Assembly (NCBI RefSeq): GCF_021458635.1
Contig: NZ_JAIRDQ010000008.1
Coordinates: 1 to 64,000, forward strand
Origin: Bradyrhizobium monzae
Lineage (GTDB): Bacteria > Pseudomonadota > Alphaproteobacteria > Rhizobiales > Xanthobacteraceae
Direction: 5' to 3'
Length of the DNA: 64,000 nucleotides
This document shows positions 1 to 8,259 of this stretch, piece after piece. Positions within the stretch are counted from its first letter, which is position 1. The number at the start of each line of letters is the position of its first letter. The position numbers and the translations under genes are program-made. The notes below the pieces were generated by a model that was given only the letters and a program-made list of their open reading frames with translations, was not told the DNA's origin and did no database searches.

Positions 1-144
1 TCACTGTCGATGGGGAGGGATGATGAGAGTTCCAAGGTATTAGCGTCAGCTGTCGAGCAAAGCGTAAGGTTGTGGCAATTAATTCAAGCTATGGCTGCCT
101 GTGGCATTTGCGATCGCAACGGTTGGCGCTAAGGATAGTGTCTA

Positions 145-432
145 ATGTACTTCCTCACTGCCTGTACGATCGTGGTAGCCTTGAGCGCCGCAATATCGCT
201 TCGTCGATCCAGAAATCTATCACAGCCTCCGTGGGCTACCCAGGCCCAGCGGCTCGCAGCCCGGCGTCGGATATTTTGGCCGACAATCTGCGCGGGGATT
301 TGTCTAATGGGGCTGCTTGGGTTTCAACATTTTCAACACGAACAGGAAACCACTGCGACGACCTATCTCATGATGCTTGCTGCTTCTTTCTTCGGCGGTT
401 CGTTTCTTGGCGTCATTGGCGGGATGGATTGA
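145..432 (+). CDS. small predicted membrane protein, function unknown
   Basis: This 95-residue product has three hydrophobic stretches: residues 1-18, about 43-60 (around FWPTICAGICLMGLLGF) and 72-94 near the C-terminus. A basic, Arg-rich linker joins the first two. A purine-rich TAAGGA lies about ten bases before the ATG. I do not recognise a family. The gene stands alone, with only about 170 non-coding bases before the convergent chrA. A longer ORF in another frame (72-482) has no such regular hydrophobic pattern, so I prefer this frame. It could still be a chance ORF. Confidence 0.4.
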   Translation: MYFLTACTIVVALSAAISLRRSRNLSQPPWATQAQRLAARRRIFWPTICAGICLMGLLGFQHFQHEQETTATTYLMMLAASFFGGSFLGVIGGMD

Positions 433-601
433 GGTGGCGGCGATCACCGCAAGGCAGAAACGCGCTGGACTATGACAGCTGACAGCGGCCATGTCTTTGG
501 CATCGCCCCCGTTGATGTTTGGATTTGGCCCAAGGTCAACAGGCAAACCCGTCGGTTTCAACGTCGTCTTCCGATAGCAAACCAGGAAGCCAGCAAGTGC
601 C

Positions 602-1987
602 TCAGATCACGCCCACCAGCCGCAGCGCCACGCCGGCGACGCAACTGCCCGCCAGCACCGTCAGCATACCCAGCTTGAACCGGAAGATCGCGGTTGCGGC
701 CGCGATCGACAGCACAAGCGCCGGCACGTCGACGCTCGTCAGCACCGGCCTGTCGAAATCAAGCGGGAAGGCGTGCATCGGCACGGTCTCGCGGAATAGC
801 GTGTGCAGCGCGAACCAGATCGAGAGGTTGAGGATCACGCCGACGACGGCGGCGGTGATCGCACTCAGCGCGCCGGCGAGGCCCGTGTTGCCGCGCAGAC
901 GCTCGATGTAGGGCGCGCCGACGAAGATCCAGAGGAAGCAGGGCGTGAAGGTGACCCAGGTCGCCAGCAATCCACCGAGCGTCGCTGCCAGCATGGGCGA
1001 CAGGCCGCTCGGGTCGCGATAGGCCGCCATGAAGCCCACGAACTGGAGCACCATGATCAGCGGTCCCGGCGTGGTCTCGGCCATGCCGAGGCCGTCGAGC
1101 ATCTCCTGCGGCTTCAGCCAGTGATAATGTTCGACCGCCTGCTGGGCGACATAGGCCAGCACGGCGTAAGCGCCGCCGAAGGTGACCAGTGCCATCTTCG
1201 AGAAGAACAGCGCGATCTGGCTGAACACGCTTGCCTGGCCGAGGACCAACAGCAACACGACCACCGGCACGAGCCAGAGCGCCAGCCACAGCGCGGCGGT
1301 GCGGATCGCGCGCGCCGTGTTGGGACGGACATGCTCGGGCACGGCTTCGCCGAGCATGCTGTCGATCACGGCTGAACTACCGCCATGGCCGTGACCGGCA
1401 GGCGCGAACTCCGGCCGACCGGCGCGTGCGCCGGCATAGCCGATCAAACCAGCGGCGATGATGATGATCGGAAAGGGGACGGCGAAGAAAAAGATCGCAA
1501 CGAAAGCGATCGCAGCCAGCGCGATCATGATGCGGTTCTTCAGCGCCCGCTTGCCGACGCGGAAGACGGCCTCGATGACGATGGCGAGCACGGCGGCCTT
1601 CAGGCCGAAGAACAGCGCCTCGACGAAACTGACATTGCCGTAGGCCGCATAGATGTAGCTCAGGCCCATGATGGCGATGATGCCGGGCAGGATGAACAGC
1701 CCGCCCGCCATCAGCCCGCCGGCGGTGCGATGCATCAGCCAGCCGACATAGGTCGCGAGCTGCTGTGCCTCCGGTCCCGGCAGCAGCATGCAGTAGTTCA
1801 GGGCATGCAAAAAGCGGCCCTCCGAGATCCAGTTCTTCTCCTCGACCAGGATGCGGTGCATGACCGCGATCTGGCCCGCGGGCCCGCCAAAGCTTAGGCA
1901 CGCGACCCGCAGCCAGACGCGAAAAGCTTCACCGAAGCTGATGCCGTGACCGGCATCAGCTCCTGCTTGGGCGTTACGGATATCCAT
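602..1987 (-). CDS. chrA: ChrA-type chromate efflux transporter
   Basis: The 461-residue protein is a long-chain CHR-family transporter, which exports chromate from the cytoplasm across the inner membrane. Both halves carry CHR-type signatures: SFGGPAGQIAVMHR near residue 32, and later TFGGAYAVLAYV followed by GMAETTPGPLIMVLQFVGF. About ten or more hydrophobic segments are visible. The start is the ATG that overlaps the stop of the upstream rhodanese-ChrB gene (TAATG), so the two are translationally coupled. An upstream in-frame codon would give 480 residues but lies inside that neighbour. The family assignment is strong; substrate is inferred from family and from the ChrB-like partner. Confidence 0.93.
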   Translation of the reverse strand: MDIRNAQAGADAGHGISFGEAFRVWLRVACLSFGGPAGQIAVMHRILVEEKNWISEGRFLHALNYCMLLPGPEAQQLATYVGWLMHRTAGGLMAGGLFILPGIIAIMGLSYIYAAYGNVSFVEALFFGLKAAVLAIVIEAVFRVGKRALKNRIMIALAAIAFVAIFFFAVPFPIIIIAAGLIGYAGARAGRPEFAPAGHGHGGSSAVIDSMLGEAVPEHVRPNTARAIRTAALWLALWLVPVVVLLLVLGQASVFSQIALFFSKMALVTFGGAYAVLAYVAQQAVEHYHWLKPQEMLDGLGMAETTPGPLIMVLQFVGFMAAYRDPSGLSPMLAATLGGLLATWVTFTPCFLWIFVGAPYIERLRGNTGLAGALSAITAAVVGVILNLSIWFALHTLFRETVPMHAFPLDFDRPVLTSVDVPALVLSIAAATAIFRFKLGMLTVLAGSCVAGVALRLVGVI

Positions 1988-2805
1988 TACGCCTTCACCT
2001 TGTTGGTCGGCCAGTTGTGGGTTTCGCCGGTGGCATCGCGGCACCAGCGATAGAAGGCATCGTAGAGCAGCATGCCGGCCTCGAGCTGTGCGAGGTCGTC
2101 ATCGTACATGCGCGACAGCCCGAGCGAGGCCGCGAGCAGGCCGGGCGCCTCCGGCGCGAGGTCGGGCCGCGCGGTGTCGGCGCCGCGGACCAGCGTCGCG
2201 AGCCGGAGCAGAGCCGGCGTGGCAATCCCGAATTCCTCGATCATCACATCGAAGGTGCAGAGCTCGCCGCGGTGGCTCCAGAACACGTTCTCGATGTCGA
2301 AGGGAGCTGCGTTGAAGCGCTCGCCGACGGCGACCACTTCGGATGGCGCGACAAACAGAAACACCGCGTTGGGATCGACGAAGCGGCGGATCAGCCAGGG
2401 GCAGGCGATGCGGTCGACCTTCGGCCGCGCGCGCGTCACCCAGACGGTGCGTCCCCTGGCGTCGCGTGGTGGCAGCTTGCGCGTGTCGACGAGCGGCAGC
2501 TTTGCTTCCTTCCACGCCTCAAAACCGCCATCGAGCGTCTCGGCCTCCACGCCGAGCTGGCGCAGCCAGGCTGCGGTGCCCTGCGCGAGCTTGCCGCCGC
2601 GCAGGCAGGAGACGATCGCGGAGCGGCCGGCAAAGCCGCCGCCCCATTCCGCGACGGTCTCGTGGTTGAGCCTGATGGAGCCGGGAATCAACCGCCGGTC
2701 GGCGGCAAAGTCTTCCTCGGTGCGTACGTCGATCAGAACAGGGGCGTTGGCCGTGCCGATCAGGCGCGCCAATTTGTCGGATGATATGGTCGTGAACGTT
2801 GACAT
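1987..2805 (-). CDS. rhodanese domain fused to ChrB-like C-terminal domain
   Basis: The 272-residue product has an N-terminal rhodanese domain (about residues 10-105) with the active-site loop VSCLRGGKLAQG, containing the sulfur-carrying Cys. A ChrB C-terminal domain follows from VWVTRARPKVDRIACPWLIR. ChrB proteins sense or support chromate resistance; the rhodanese half suggests sulfur or thiol chemistry tied to chromate, which also resembles sulfate. The start chosen is the ATG at 2805, preceded by GAGGACG; an earlier ATG at 2874 lacks this. It overlaps chrA by its stop codon, forming a two-gene operon. The role of the fusion is inference. Confidence 0.88.
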   Translation of the reverse strand: MSTFTTISSDKLARLIGTANAPVLIDVRTEEDFAADRRLIPGSIRLNHETVAEWGGGFAGRSAIVSCLRGGKLAQGTAAWLRQLGVEAETLDGGFEAWKEAKLPLVDTRKLPPRDARGRTVWVTRARPKVDRIACPWLIRRFVDPNAVFLFVAPSEVVAVGERFNAAPFDIENVFWSHRGELCTFDVMIEEFGIATPALLRLATLVRGADTARPDLAPEAPGLLAASLGLSRMYDDDLAQLEAGMLLYDAFYRWCRDATGETHNWPTNKVKA

Positions 2806-3051
2806 GGTGTTGCGTCCTCGCAAAATCGGGGGACGCGATACTTGGGCATGTCGCCTCGTGGGGAGATCGCTCAAATCCCCATGGCGCCAATTACAGCGAC
2901 CTGCGCCGGCCTGTCAATCGCCTGATACGCTGGCATCGCGCATTAGAAAGACGGGGCGCGGCGGCCTAAGGTGCGTGGAAGCGGAATTCTGCGGCGGGGG
3001 CGGGGTTGATCCTCGGTCGCAGCAAGAAAGGCGCTGCCAGGAGGACCAAGG

Positions 3052-3876
3052 ATGACACGCAAGATCGCGCTCGCTCTCACCATCGCCGCACTGGCGCTGT
3101 CCGCCCAGGCTGCGCTCGCACAGAAGCCGGGTGTCGAACGGCTTTACATCATGAATTGCGGAGAGGGCGTCGCCGGCGACATCGGACGCTGGTCACCCGG
3201 GGTGAACGAAGGCCAGTCGATGGATTTCGTCGACACCTGCTATCTCATCAAGCACAGCCAGGGCTGGTTCCTGTGGGACACCGGTATCCCCGACGCGGTC
3301 GCCGCGATGCCGAACGGTCTTGCGCCGGCCGATCCGAAGGCCGTGACCTGGAAGCGGCCGAAGACGCTTGCAGCCCAGCTCGAGCAGATCGGCGTCAAGC
3401 CCGCCGACGTCAAGGCAATGGGCGTCTCGCATACGCATCCCGATCACATCGGCAATGTCGAGATGTTTCCCCAGGCGACGCTGTACGTGCAGAAGGCCGA
3501 ATATGACTGGCCCGGTGCCAATAACGAACCGCGCTTCAAGCCCTCGCATCCAGCCGAGCTGCTCGCCGGCGACAAGGACGTGTTCGGCGACGGCAGCATC
3601 ACCGTCCTCTCGACGCCCGGTCACACGCCGGGACATCAGTCGCTGCTGGTGAAATTGCCGAAGACCGGGGCGATCGTACTCTCCGGCGATGCCGCCCACT
3701 TCAAGAGCAATTGGGAGAACCGGCGCGTTCCCGTCAACAATGTCAGCAAGGACCAGTCGGTCGCTTCGATGCAGAAGATCGCCGACACGCTGACCAAGGA
3801 GAAAGCGCAGCTCTGGATCAACCACGACAAGGCCCAGCGCGACAGCCAGAAGATGTCGCCCGAGTTTTATGACTAG
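3052..3876 (+). CDS. secreted metallo-beta-lactamase-fold hydrolase, N-acyl-homoserine-lactonase-like
   Basis: The 274-residue protein begins with a classical signal peptide ending near ALA at residue 23, so it probably acts in the periplasm. The zinc motif HTHPDH is at about residues 127-132. Later ligands are visible in STPGHTPGHQ, LSGDAAHF and INHDKAQ. The arrangement fits the quorum-quenching AHL-lactonase group of the superfamily, although other lactonases or esterases remain possible. The ATG follows a clear CAGGAGG ribosome site. Its stop codon lies exactly where a truncated EamA transporter reading frame begins, so a rearrangement probably placed it here. Confidence 0.85.
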   Translation: MTRKIALALTIAALALSAQAALAQKPGVERLYIMNCGEGVAGDIGRWSPGVNEGQSMDFVDTCYLIKHSQGWFLWDTGIPDAVAAMPNGLAPADPKAVTWKRPKTLAAQLEQIGVKPADVKAMGVSHTHPDHIGNVEMFPQATLYVQKAEYDWPGANNEPRFKPSHPAELLAGDKDVFGDGSITVLSTPGHTPGHQSLLVKLPKTGAIVLSGDAAHFKSNWENRRVPVNNVSKDQSVASMQKIADTLTKEKAQLWINHDKAQRDSQKMSPEFYD

Positions 3877-4055
3877 CTTCGCTGGCGCGTGCCACGCCGA
3901 CCCTGGTCGCCAACACGATGACGGTCAATCCGATCGCGGCAACTTTGCTGGCAGCGCTGCTGATCGGCGAGCCGATCACGCCAAATCTCCTGATCGGGTT
4001 GGTTGCCGTGTTCGCCGGCATCTGGATCGCGACCAGCCAGCCGAAGCCGGCCTAG
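3873..4055 (+). pseudogene. C-terminal remnant of an EamA/DMT-family transporter
   Basis: The frame starting at 3873 is open for 60 codons and ends in TAG at 4053-4055. It has no start codon and reads as a typical end of a drug/metabolite transporter: a short lead-in, then TVNPIAATLLAALLIGEPI, then a final membrane helix NLLIGLVAVFAGIWIATS. The GEP turn between the last two helices is characteristic of EamA repeats. An in-frame stop immediately precedes it, inside the end of the hydrolase gene. I infer that the first four-fifths of the gene was deleted when the hydrolase was joined here. Confidence 0.7.
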
Positions 4056-4243
4056 CTTTTCGGCGCGGTGACCGTCGGCGGGCTCGCGTCCGGCGTCTTC
4101 TTCGGCTTCAGCGTACCGGCATAGAACGAAAGCAGCCACACCAGCAGCACGGCGAGGAGATAGACGCCCCAGGCCTGCGGCGGCGTCATCGCCCAGCGCA
4201 GGAGGCCTTTGAACGTGCGGGGCGGGGTTTTGTCGTCGGTCAT
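4052..4243 (-). CDS. small single-pass membrane protein, unknown function
   Basis: The 63-residue product has a charged N-terminal tail, one membrane segment (about residues 23-42, around WGVYLLAVLLVWLLSFYAG) and a short Lys/Pro-rich C-terminal tail. Its stop codon overlaps the end of the EamA remnant on the other strand. It lies 31 bases downstream of the MFS gene on the same strand and may be its distal partner. I recognise no named family; short proteins of this layout are frequent in Bradyrhizobium. Confidence 0.6.
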   Translation of the reverse strand: MTDDKTPPRTFKGLLRWAMTPPQAWGVYLLAVLLVWLLSFYAGTLKPKKTPDASPPTVTAPKS

Positions 4244-4274
4244 GCTGTGCTTGTGCGCGAAAGCGCAGGCACGG

Positions 4275-5432
4275 TCAATCCGGCCGCGGCGTTGCGCGGA
4301 TCAGGACCAGCGCGGCCAGTGCCGACAGGCTGAGTGCGGACGAGACCATCAGCACCTTGGCGCCCATGACATCGATCAGCAGGCCGAAAGCCAGCGGCGC
4401 TATCGCCTGTGCCATCCGCGCCGGCGCGCCGATGACGCCAAGCCGGTAGCCGAAATCCTTCGGGCCGAAGATCGAGAGCGGCAGCGTTCCGCGCGCGATG
4501 GTCAAAATGCCGTTGCCGGAGCCGTGCAGCAGCGCAAAGGCGCTCGCGGCGGGTGCGCCGAAGATGGCGACGACGGCAGCTCCGATCGGATGGGTGAGGC
4601 AGGCGAGCCGGGTCGACCACAGCGGATGAAAGCGGGAGAGAACGCTCGCCTCGAGAATACGCGCGATCACCTGGGCCGGGCCGATCAGCGCGCCGGCTGC
4701 GATCGCCTCGACATGTGTCGCGCCGGTTGCCTCCAGGATGCGCGGAAAATGCACCGCCATGGCGCCGGTGACGGTCCAGACCGCGGCGAAGACGAAGGCG
4801 AGCAGGATCATGGTCCGGTCGAGCGGGACATGCGGCTTCTCCGCCGTTGCCGCGGCCTGCTTGGCGCCCTTGATCGAAGGCAGCATGAAGAAATTGAGGG
4901 GCAGGCCGATCAGGATGTTGGCGGCGGCCCAGGCGAAACACGTGTCGCGCCAGCCGAAATGGGACAGTCCCCAGGCGGTCAGGGGCCAGCCGACGGTCGA
5001 GGCAAAGCCCGCCATCAGCGTGATGCCGGTGATCGAGCCGCGCGCGTTGGTGCCGTAGATGCGGCCGAGCGCGGCGAAGGCAGCGTCATAGAGCCCCATC
5101 GCCATGCCGATGCCGAGCACGAGCCAGGCGAACGCCATCACCGCCACGGATTGCGAGAACCCAAGCAGCACGAGGCCGGCGGCAATGGTCAGGTTCGAGG
5201 CCGACAGCACCTGCCGGCCGCCGACGAGATCGATCTGCCGCCCGATGCGCGGCCCCAGCATCGCGGAGATCACCAGCGAGGCCGAGAACGCGCCAAAAAT
5301 CCAGTTGGTGGAGATGCCGAGGTCGTGCGCCATCGGATCCGCAAGCAGGGCAGGCAAATAATAGCTGGAGGCCCAAGCCAGGGTCTGCGTCGTGCCGAGC
5401 GCCAGGATGATCGGAAGCTGCCGCTGGCTCAT
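4275..5432 (-). CDS. MFS transporter
   Basis: The 385-residue protein has about twelve hydrophobic segments and a basic loop GPRIGRQIDLVGGR after the second segment, matching the MFS loop 2-3 signature. It would move small solutes across the inner membrane; the substrate cannot be read from sequence. The first helix contains TQTLAWASSYYLPALLADP, seen in a group of uncharacterised alphaproteobacterial MFS proteins. The start at 5432 removes a hydrophilic 49-residue extension that no MFS protein needs. The gene diverges from the cyclase gene. Confidence 0.85.
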   Translation of the reverse strand: MSQRQLPIILALGTTQTLAWASSYYLPALLADPMAHDLGISTNWIFGAFSASLVISAMLGPRIGRQIDLVGGRQVLSASNLTIAAGLVLLGFSQSVAVMAFAWLVLGIGMAMGLYDAAFAALGRIYGTNARGSITGITLMAGFASTVGWPLTAWGLSHFGWRDTCFAWAAANILIGLPLNFFMLPSIKGAKQAAATAEKPHVPLDRTMILLAFVFAAVWTVTGAMAVHFPRILEATGATHVEAIAAGALIGPAQVIARILEASVLSRFHPLWSTRLACLTHPIGAAVVAIFGAPAASAFALLHGSGNGILTIARGTLPLSIFGPKDFGYRLGVIGAPARMAQAIAPLAFGLLIDVMGAKVLMVSSALSLSALAALVLIRATPRPD

Positions 5433-5587
5433 GTCGCCATATGTCTGGTCGTCGGTGTCATCCCCTGCATTTGCGGCCCGAGGCGCGAGCGCGTCAACAG
5501 CGTCCGCGACATATTCGACCTGCTGCTGGTGGGAGCCTTGGTTGTGCACGGCCTTTCGCTCGTCACGAATGCACGCCATAATGGCGC

Positions 5588-6847
5588 ATGCAACTCACCT
5601 CCCGCCTTGCGCTGATGAACTGGCTGACCGGTCAGGGCCTCACCGGCCTTCCCGAAAACGCGCTGCTGCGCGGCTTTTGCGAGCGCTGCCGCGCCGAGGG
5701 GCTGGAACTCTCGCGCGGGCTTGTCGTCATCGACACGCTGCATCCGATCTACGAGGGCCGCGGCTTTCTCTGGAGCGACCGGGCCAGCAACGAGCGCGAA
5801 ATGTTCGAATACGGCTCGACCGCCGAAGGCGACGCCGCCAAGCACTGGCGCCGCTCGGTGTTCTTCCACATGCTCGAGCACGGCCACGACGAGATGGTGA
5901 TCGATCTGGCCGACGCGCCCTCGATGGATTTTTCGCAGATCGGCGAGCTCGCCGAGAAGGGCCACAAGCATTATCTCGCCTTCGTGCATCGCTTCGGCGA
6001 GAACGGCGCGCTCGGCCTGATGGATTGCCTCTATTCCTGCTGGACGACGCGGCGCGATGAAGGCTTTGACGAAGCCGAGCTGGAGGCCCTGCGCGATCTC
6101 GTGCCGGTGCTGGGGCTTGCGATCAAATCGGCGCAGCAGGTCGACATCGCCCGCACGCTGGGGCGCGTCTATCTCGGGCGCGGCGCTTCCGAGCAGGTGC
6201 TGGGCGGACGCATTTCGCGCGGCGTCACCGAACGGATCAACGCCGTGCTCTGGTATTCGGATTTGCGCGGCTCGACCGGGATCAGCGAGAGCATCGGGCC
6301 GGACGAGATCATTCCATTCCTCAACGACTACGCCCAGGCCGTGATCGACGCCATCCACGACGCCGGCGGCGACGTGCTGAAGCTGATCGGCGATGGCGTG
6401 CTGGCGATGTTCACCGGCGAGGACATGGCGCATGCCCGCCGCGCCGCGCTGCGCGCCGAGCACCTGTTCCGCCAGAACGTCGCGGCGCTCAACGCCCGCC
6501 GGGCGGCTGACGGCCGTCCGACCACCTCAGCCTATATCGGCCTGCATGTCGGCGAGGTCTTTTACGGCAATATCGGCAGCGAGGACCGGCTCGACTTCAC
6601 GGTGGTGGGGCCGACCGTCAACGAGGTCAGCCGCATCGCCTCGATGAGCCGCTCGGTCGATCGTGAACTCTTGGCATCAGCAGAGTTCTACAAGGGCCTG
6701 GATGCCGCCGGCCGCCGCTACCTCGTCTCCACCGGCCGCTACGCGCTACGCGGCATCGGCCGCGCACAGGATCTCTACACGCTCGATCCCGAAGTCGACG
6801 CGAGCGAGCCGGTGACGGGAAGCTACGAGCGCTATCTGGCCAACTAG
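5588..6847 (+). CDS. class III adenylate/guanylate cyclase
   Basis: The 419-residue cytoplasmic protein has an uncharacterised N-terminal half of about 215 residues and a C-terminal class III nucleotide cyclase domain (about 218-400). Visible catalytic elements are the metal-binding Asp in LWYSDLRGST, the second metal Asp in KLIGDGVLAMF, and the Asn/Arg pair in VGPTVNEVSRIASMSR. No membrane segment or known sensor domain is evident, so the N-terminal half may sense a cytoplasmic signal. cAMP is the more likely product, but specificity is not proved. The gene ends by overlapping the convergent MFS gene by four bases. Confidence 0.9.
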   Translation: MQLTSRLALMNWLTGQGLTGLPENALLRGFCERCRAEGLELSRGLVVIDTLHPIYEGRGFLWSDRASNEREMFEYGSTAEGDAAKHWRRSVFFHMLEHGHDEMVIDLADAPSMDFSQIGELAEKGHKHYLAFVHRFGENGALGLMDCLYSCWTTRRDEGFDEAELEALRDLVPVLGLAIKSAQQVDIARTLGRVYLGRGASEQVLGGRISRGVTERINAVLWYSDLRGSTGISESIGPDEIIPFLNDYAQAVIDAIHDAGGDVLKLIGDGVLAMFTGEDMAHARRAALRAEHLFRQNVAALNARRAADGRPTTSAYIGLHVGEVFYGNIGSEDRLDFTVVGPTVNEVSRIASMSRSVDRELLASAEFYKGLDAAGRRYLVSTGRYALRGIGRAQDLYTLDPEVDASEPVTGSYERYLAN

Positions 6848-8088
6848 CAGCTTGCCACCGCTTCGTCCCCCACCATGGCCGGCTGCCGATCCAGCGCTAC
6901 CGCAGGCGAGAGCCAAATGACGAGTGCCTGCACGCCGAACACGGCGGCCGCGAGATAGAGGCACGCTTCCGCGCTCCAGAAGCCGCCGACGATGGCGCCC
7001 AGCGCCGAGCCGAGCGGGCGGGCGCCGTAGCTCATGATGTTGATCGCGGAGACGCGTCCGAGCAGGCGCGGCGGCGTCACGGACTGGCGCAGCGTCGTGG
7101 TCGAGATCACCCACAGGATCGGCCCGACGCCGAGCAGGAAGAAGCTGAGACCCGCGAGCCACGGCGAGGGCACCAGCACCGTCAGCGCCATCACGACCGC
7201 GGCGACGAAGCCGGTCACCGGGCCGAGGCCGACCACGGTGCCGAACGCAATGCGCTTCATCACGCGCGTGGCGAACAGCGCGCCGATCACCATGCCGACG
7301 CCGTACATCGTCAGCACGGTGCCGACACCGGCGGCGGTCAGGCCGAGATGGCGTACGGCGTAGGGCACGAACACTGCAATCTGCAGGAACCAACCTGTGT
7401 TGAAAATGAACTGTGTGATGAACACCGGCCGCAGCAGCGGATGGTGAAACACGAAGGCCGCGCCTTCCCGGATGTCCTGGAACGGATGACGGCGCGGCAC
7501 AGGCGTACGTGCCGGCTCGTAGATGCCGGAGAGCAGCACGACGGCGATCGCCGAGAGCGCCGCGGCAAAGCCGAACGCCGGGCTCGCGCCCCACCAGCCC
7601 ACCAGCGCCCCGCCAAGGGCAGGGCCACTTGCAAAGGCGATGGTGCGCGCAAGTTCGATGCGGGCATTCGCAGCCGGCAACAGCTCCGCGCTGACCAGCG
7701 AAGGCACCAGGGCCGGCGCGGCCACGCTGTAGACGACGGTGCCGCAGACGGCGGCAAAGCCGAGCAGCGCCAGCAGCGGCAGGTTGAGTGCCCCGAGTGC
7801 GAGCAGCAGCACGATGGTTGCCAGCGCCACCGCGCGCAGGGCCTCGGCGCCTGCCATCAGTGAGCGGCGGGAGATGCGGTCGGCAAGCAGGCCGGCCGGA
7901 ATGGCGAACAGGACGAACGGCAAAGTAAGGGCGGTCTGGAGCAGGCCGGTCTGGCCTTCGGCGACGCCCAGCGTCAGCACCGCGACGATGGGGGCCGCAG
8001 CCAAGGCGATCTGCTCGGCCGACTGCGCCGCGAGGTTGGACCAGGCGAGACGATTGAAGGTCTCGGGGAGGCGAGGGGCATTTAACAT
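6844..8088 (-). CDS. MFS transporter, EntS-like
   Basis: The 414-residue protein has about twelve hydrophobic segments and the motif IPAGLLADRISRRSL between helices 2 and 3. Its organisation resembles the EntS/macrolide-exporter branch of the MFS, which usually exports small molecules. AGGAAATG precedes the ATG. It is divergent from mntH, sharing the 8089-8259 intergenic region, so regulation by the same metal-responsive site is possible but unproved. Its last codon overlaps the convergent cyclase gene. Confidence 0.87.
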   Translation of the reverse strand: MLNAPRLPETFNRLAWSNLAAQSAEQIALAAAPIVAVLTLGVAEGQTGLLQTALTLPFVLFAIPAGLLADRISRRSLMAGAEALRAVALATIVLLLALGALNLPLLALLGFAAVCGTVVYSVAAPALVPSLVSAELLPAANARIELARTIAFASGPALGGALVGWWGASPAFGFAAALSAIAVVLLSGIYEPARTPVPRRHPFQDIREGAAFVFHHPLLRPVFITQFIFNTGWFLQIAVFVPYAVRHLGLTAAGVGTVLTMYGVGMVIGALFATRVMKRIAFGTVVGLGPVTGFVAAVVMALTVLVPSPWLAGLSFFLLGVGPILWVISTTTLRQSVTPPRLLGRVSAINIMSYGARPLGSALGAIVGGFWSAEACLYLAAAVFGVQALVIWLSPAVALDRQPAMVGDEAVASC

Positions 8089-8214
8089 GGCTCATTTCCT
8101 GCAAAGTCGGATTGGCGCCAGTATCGGCCTTCGGCGAGGGCCAAACCCACCCGCTTCCCGATACGCCTGGGCAAAACGGGGGCCGCCGCAGGGAACCGAT
8201 ACGGCCAGATGCAG

Positions 8215-8231
8215 TTGCAAATGAGTTGCAA
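8215..8231. promoter_or_regulatory. palindromic operator of Mur/Fur type upstream of mntH
   Basis: Two TTGCAA hexamers, each self-complementary, are separated by five bases (ATGAG), so they are 11 bp apart and lie on one face of the helix. The second ends 28 bases before the chosen mntH start. Rhizobial mntH genes are repressed by manganese through Fur/Mur proteins, which bind TGCAA-rich palindromes. The assignment to Mur is inference from position and symmetry. Confidence 0.55.
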
Positions 8232-8259
8232 TAAGATTCGACTCCGGTATTGTGCCAGT

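Noticed and set aside
72..482. 136-residue ORF overlapping the small membrane protein
   Set aside because: No ribosome site or hydrophobic pattern; the frame at 145 is more convincing.
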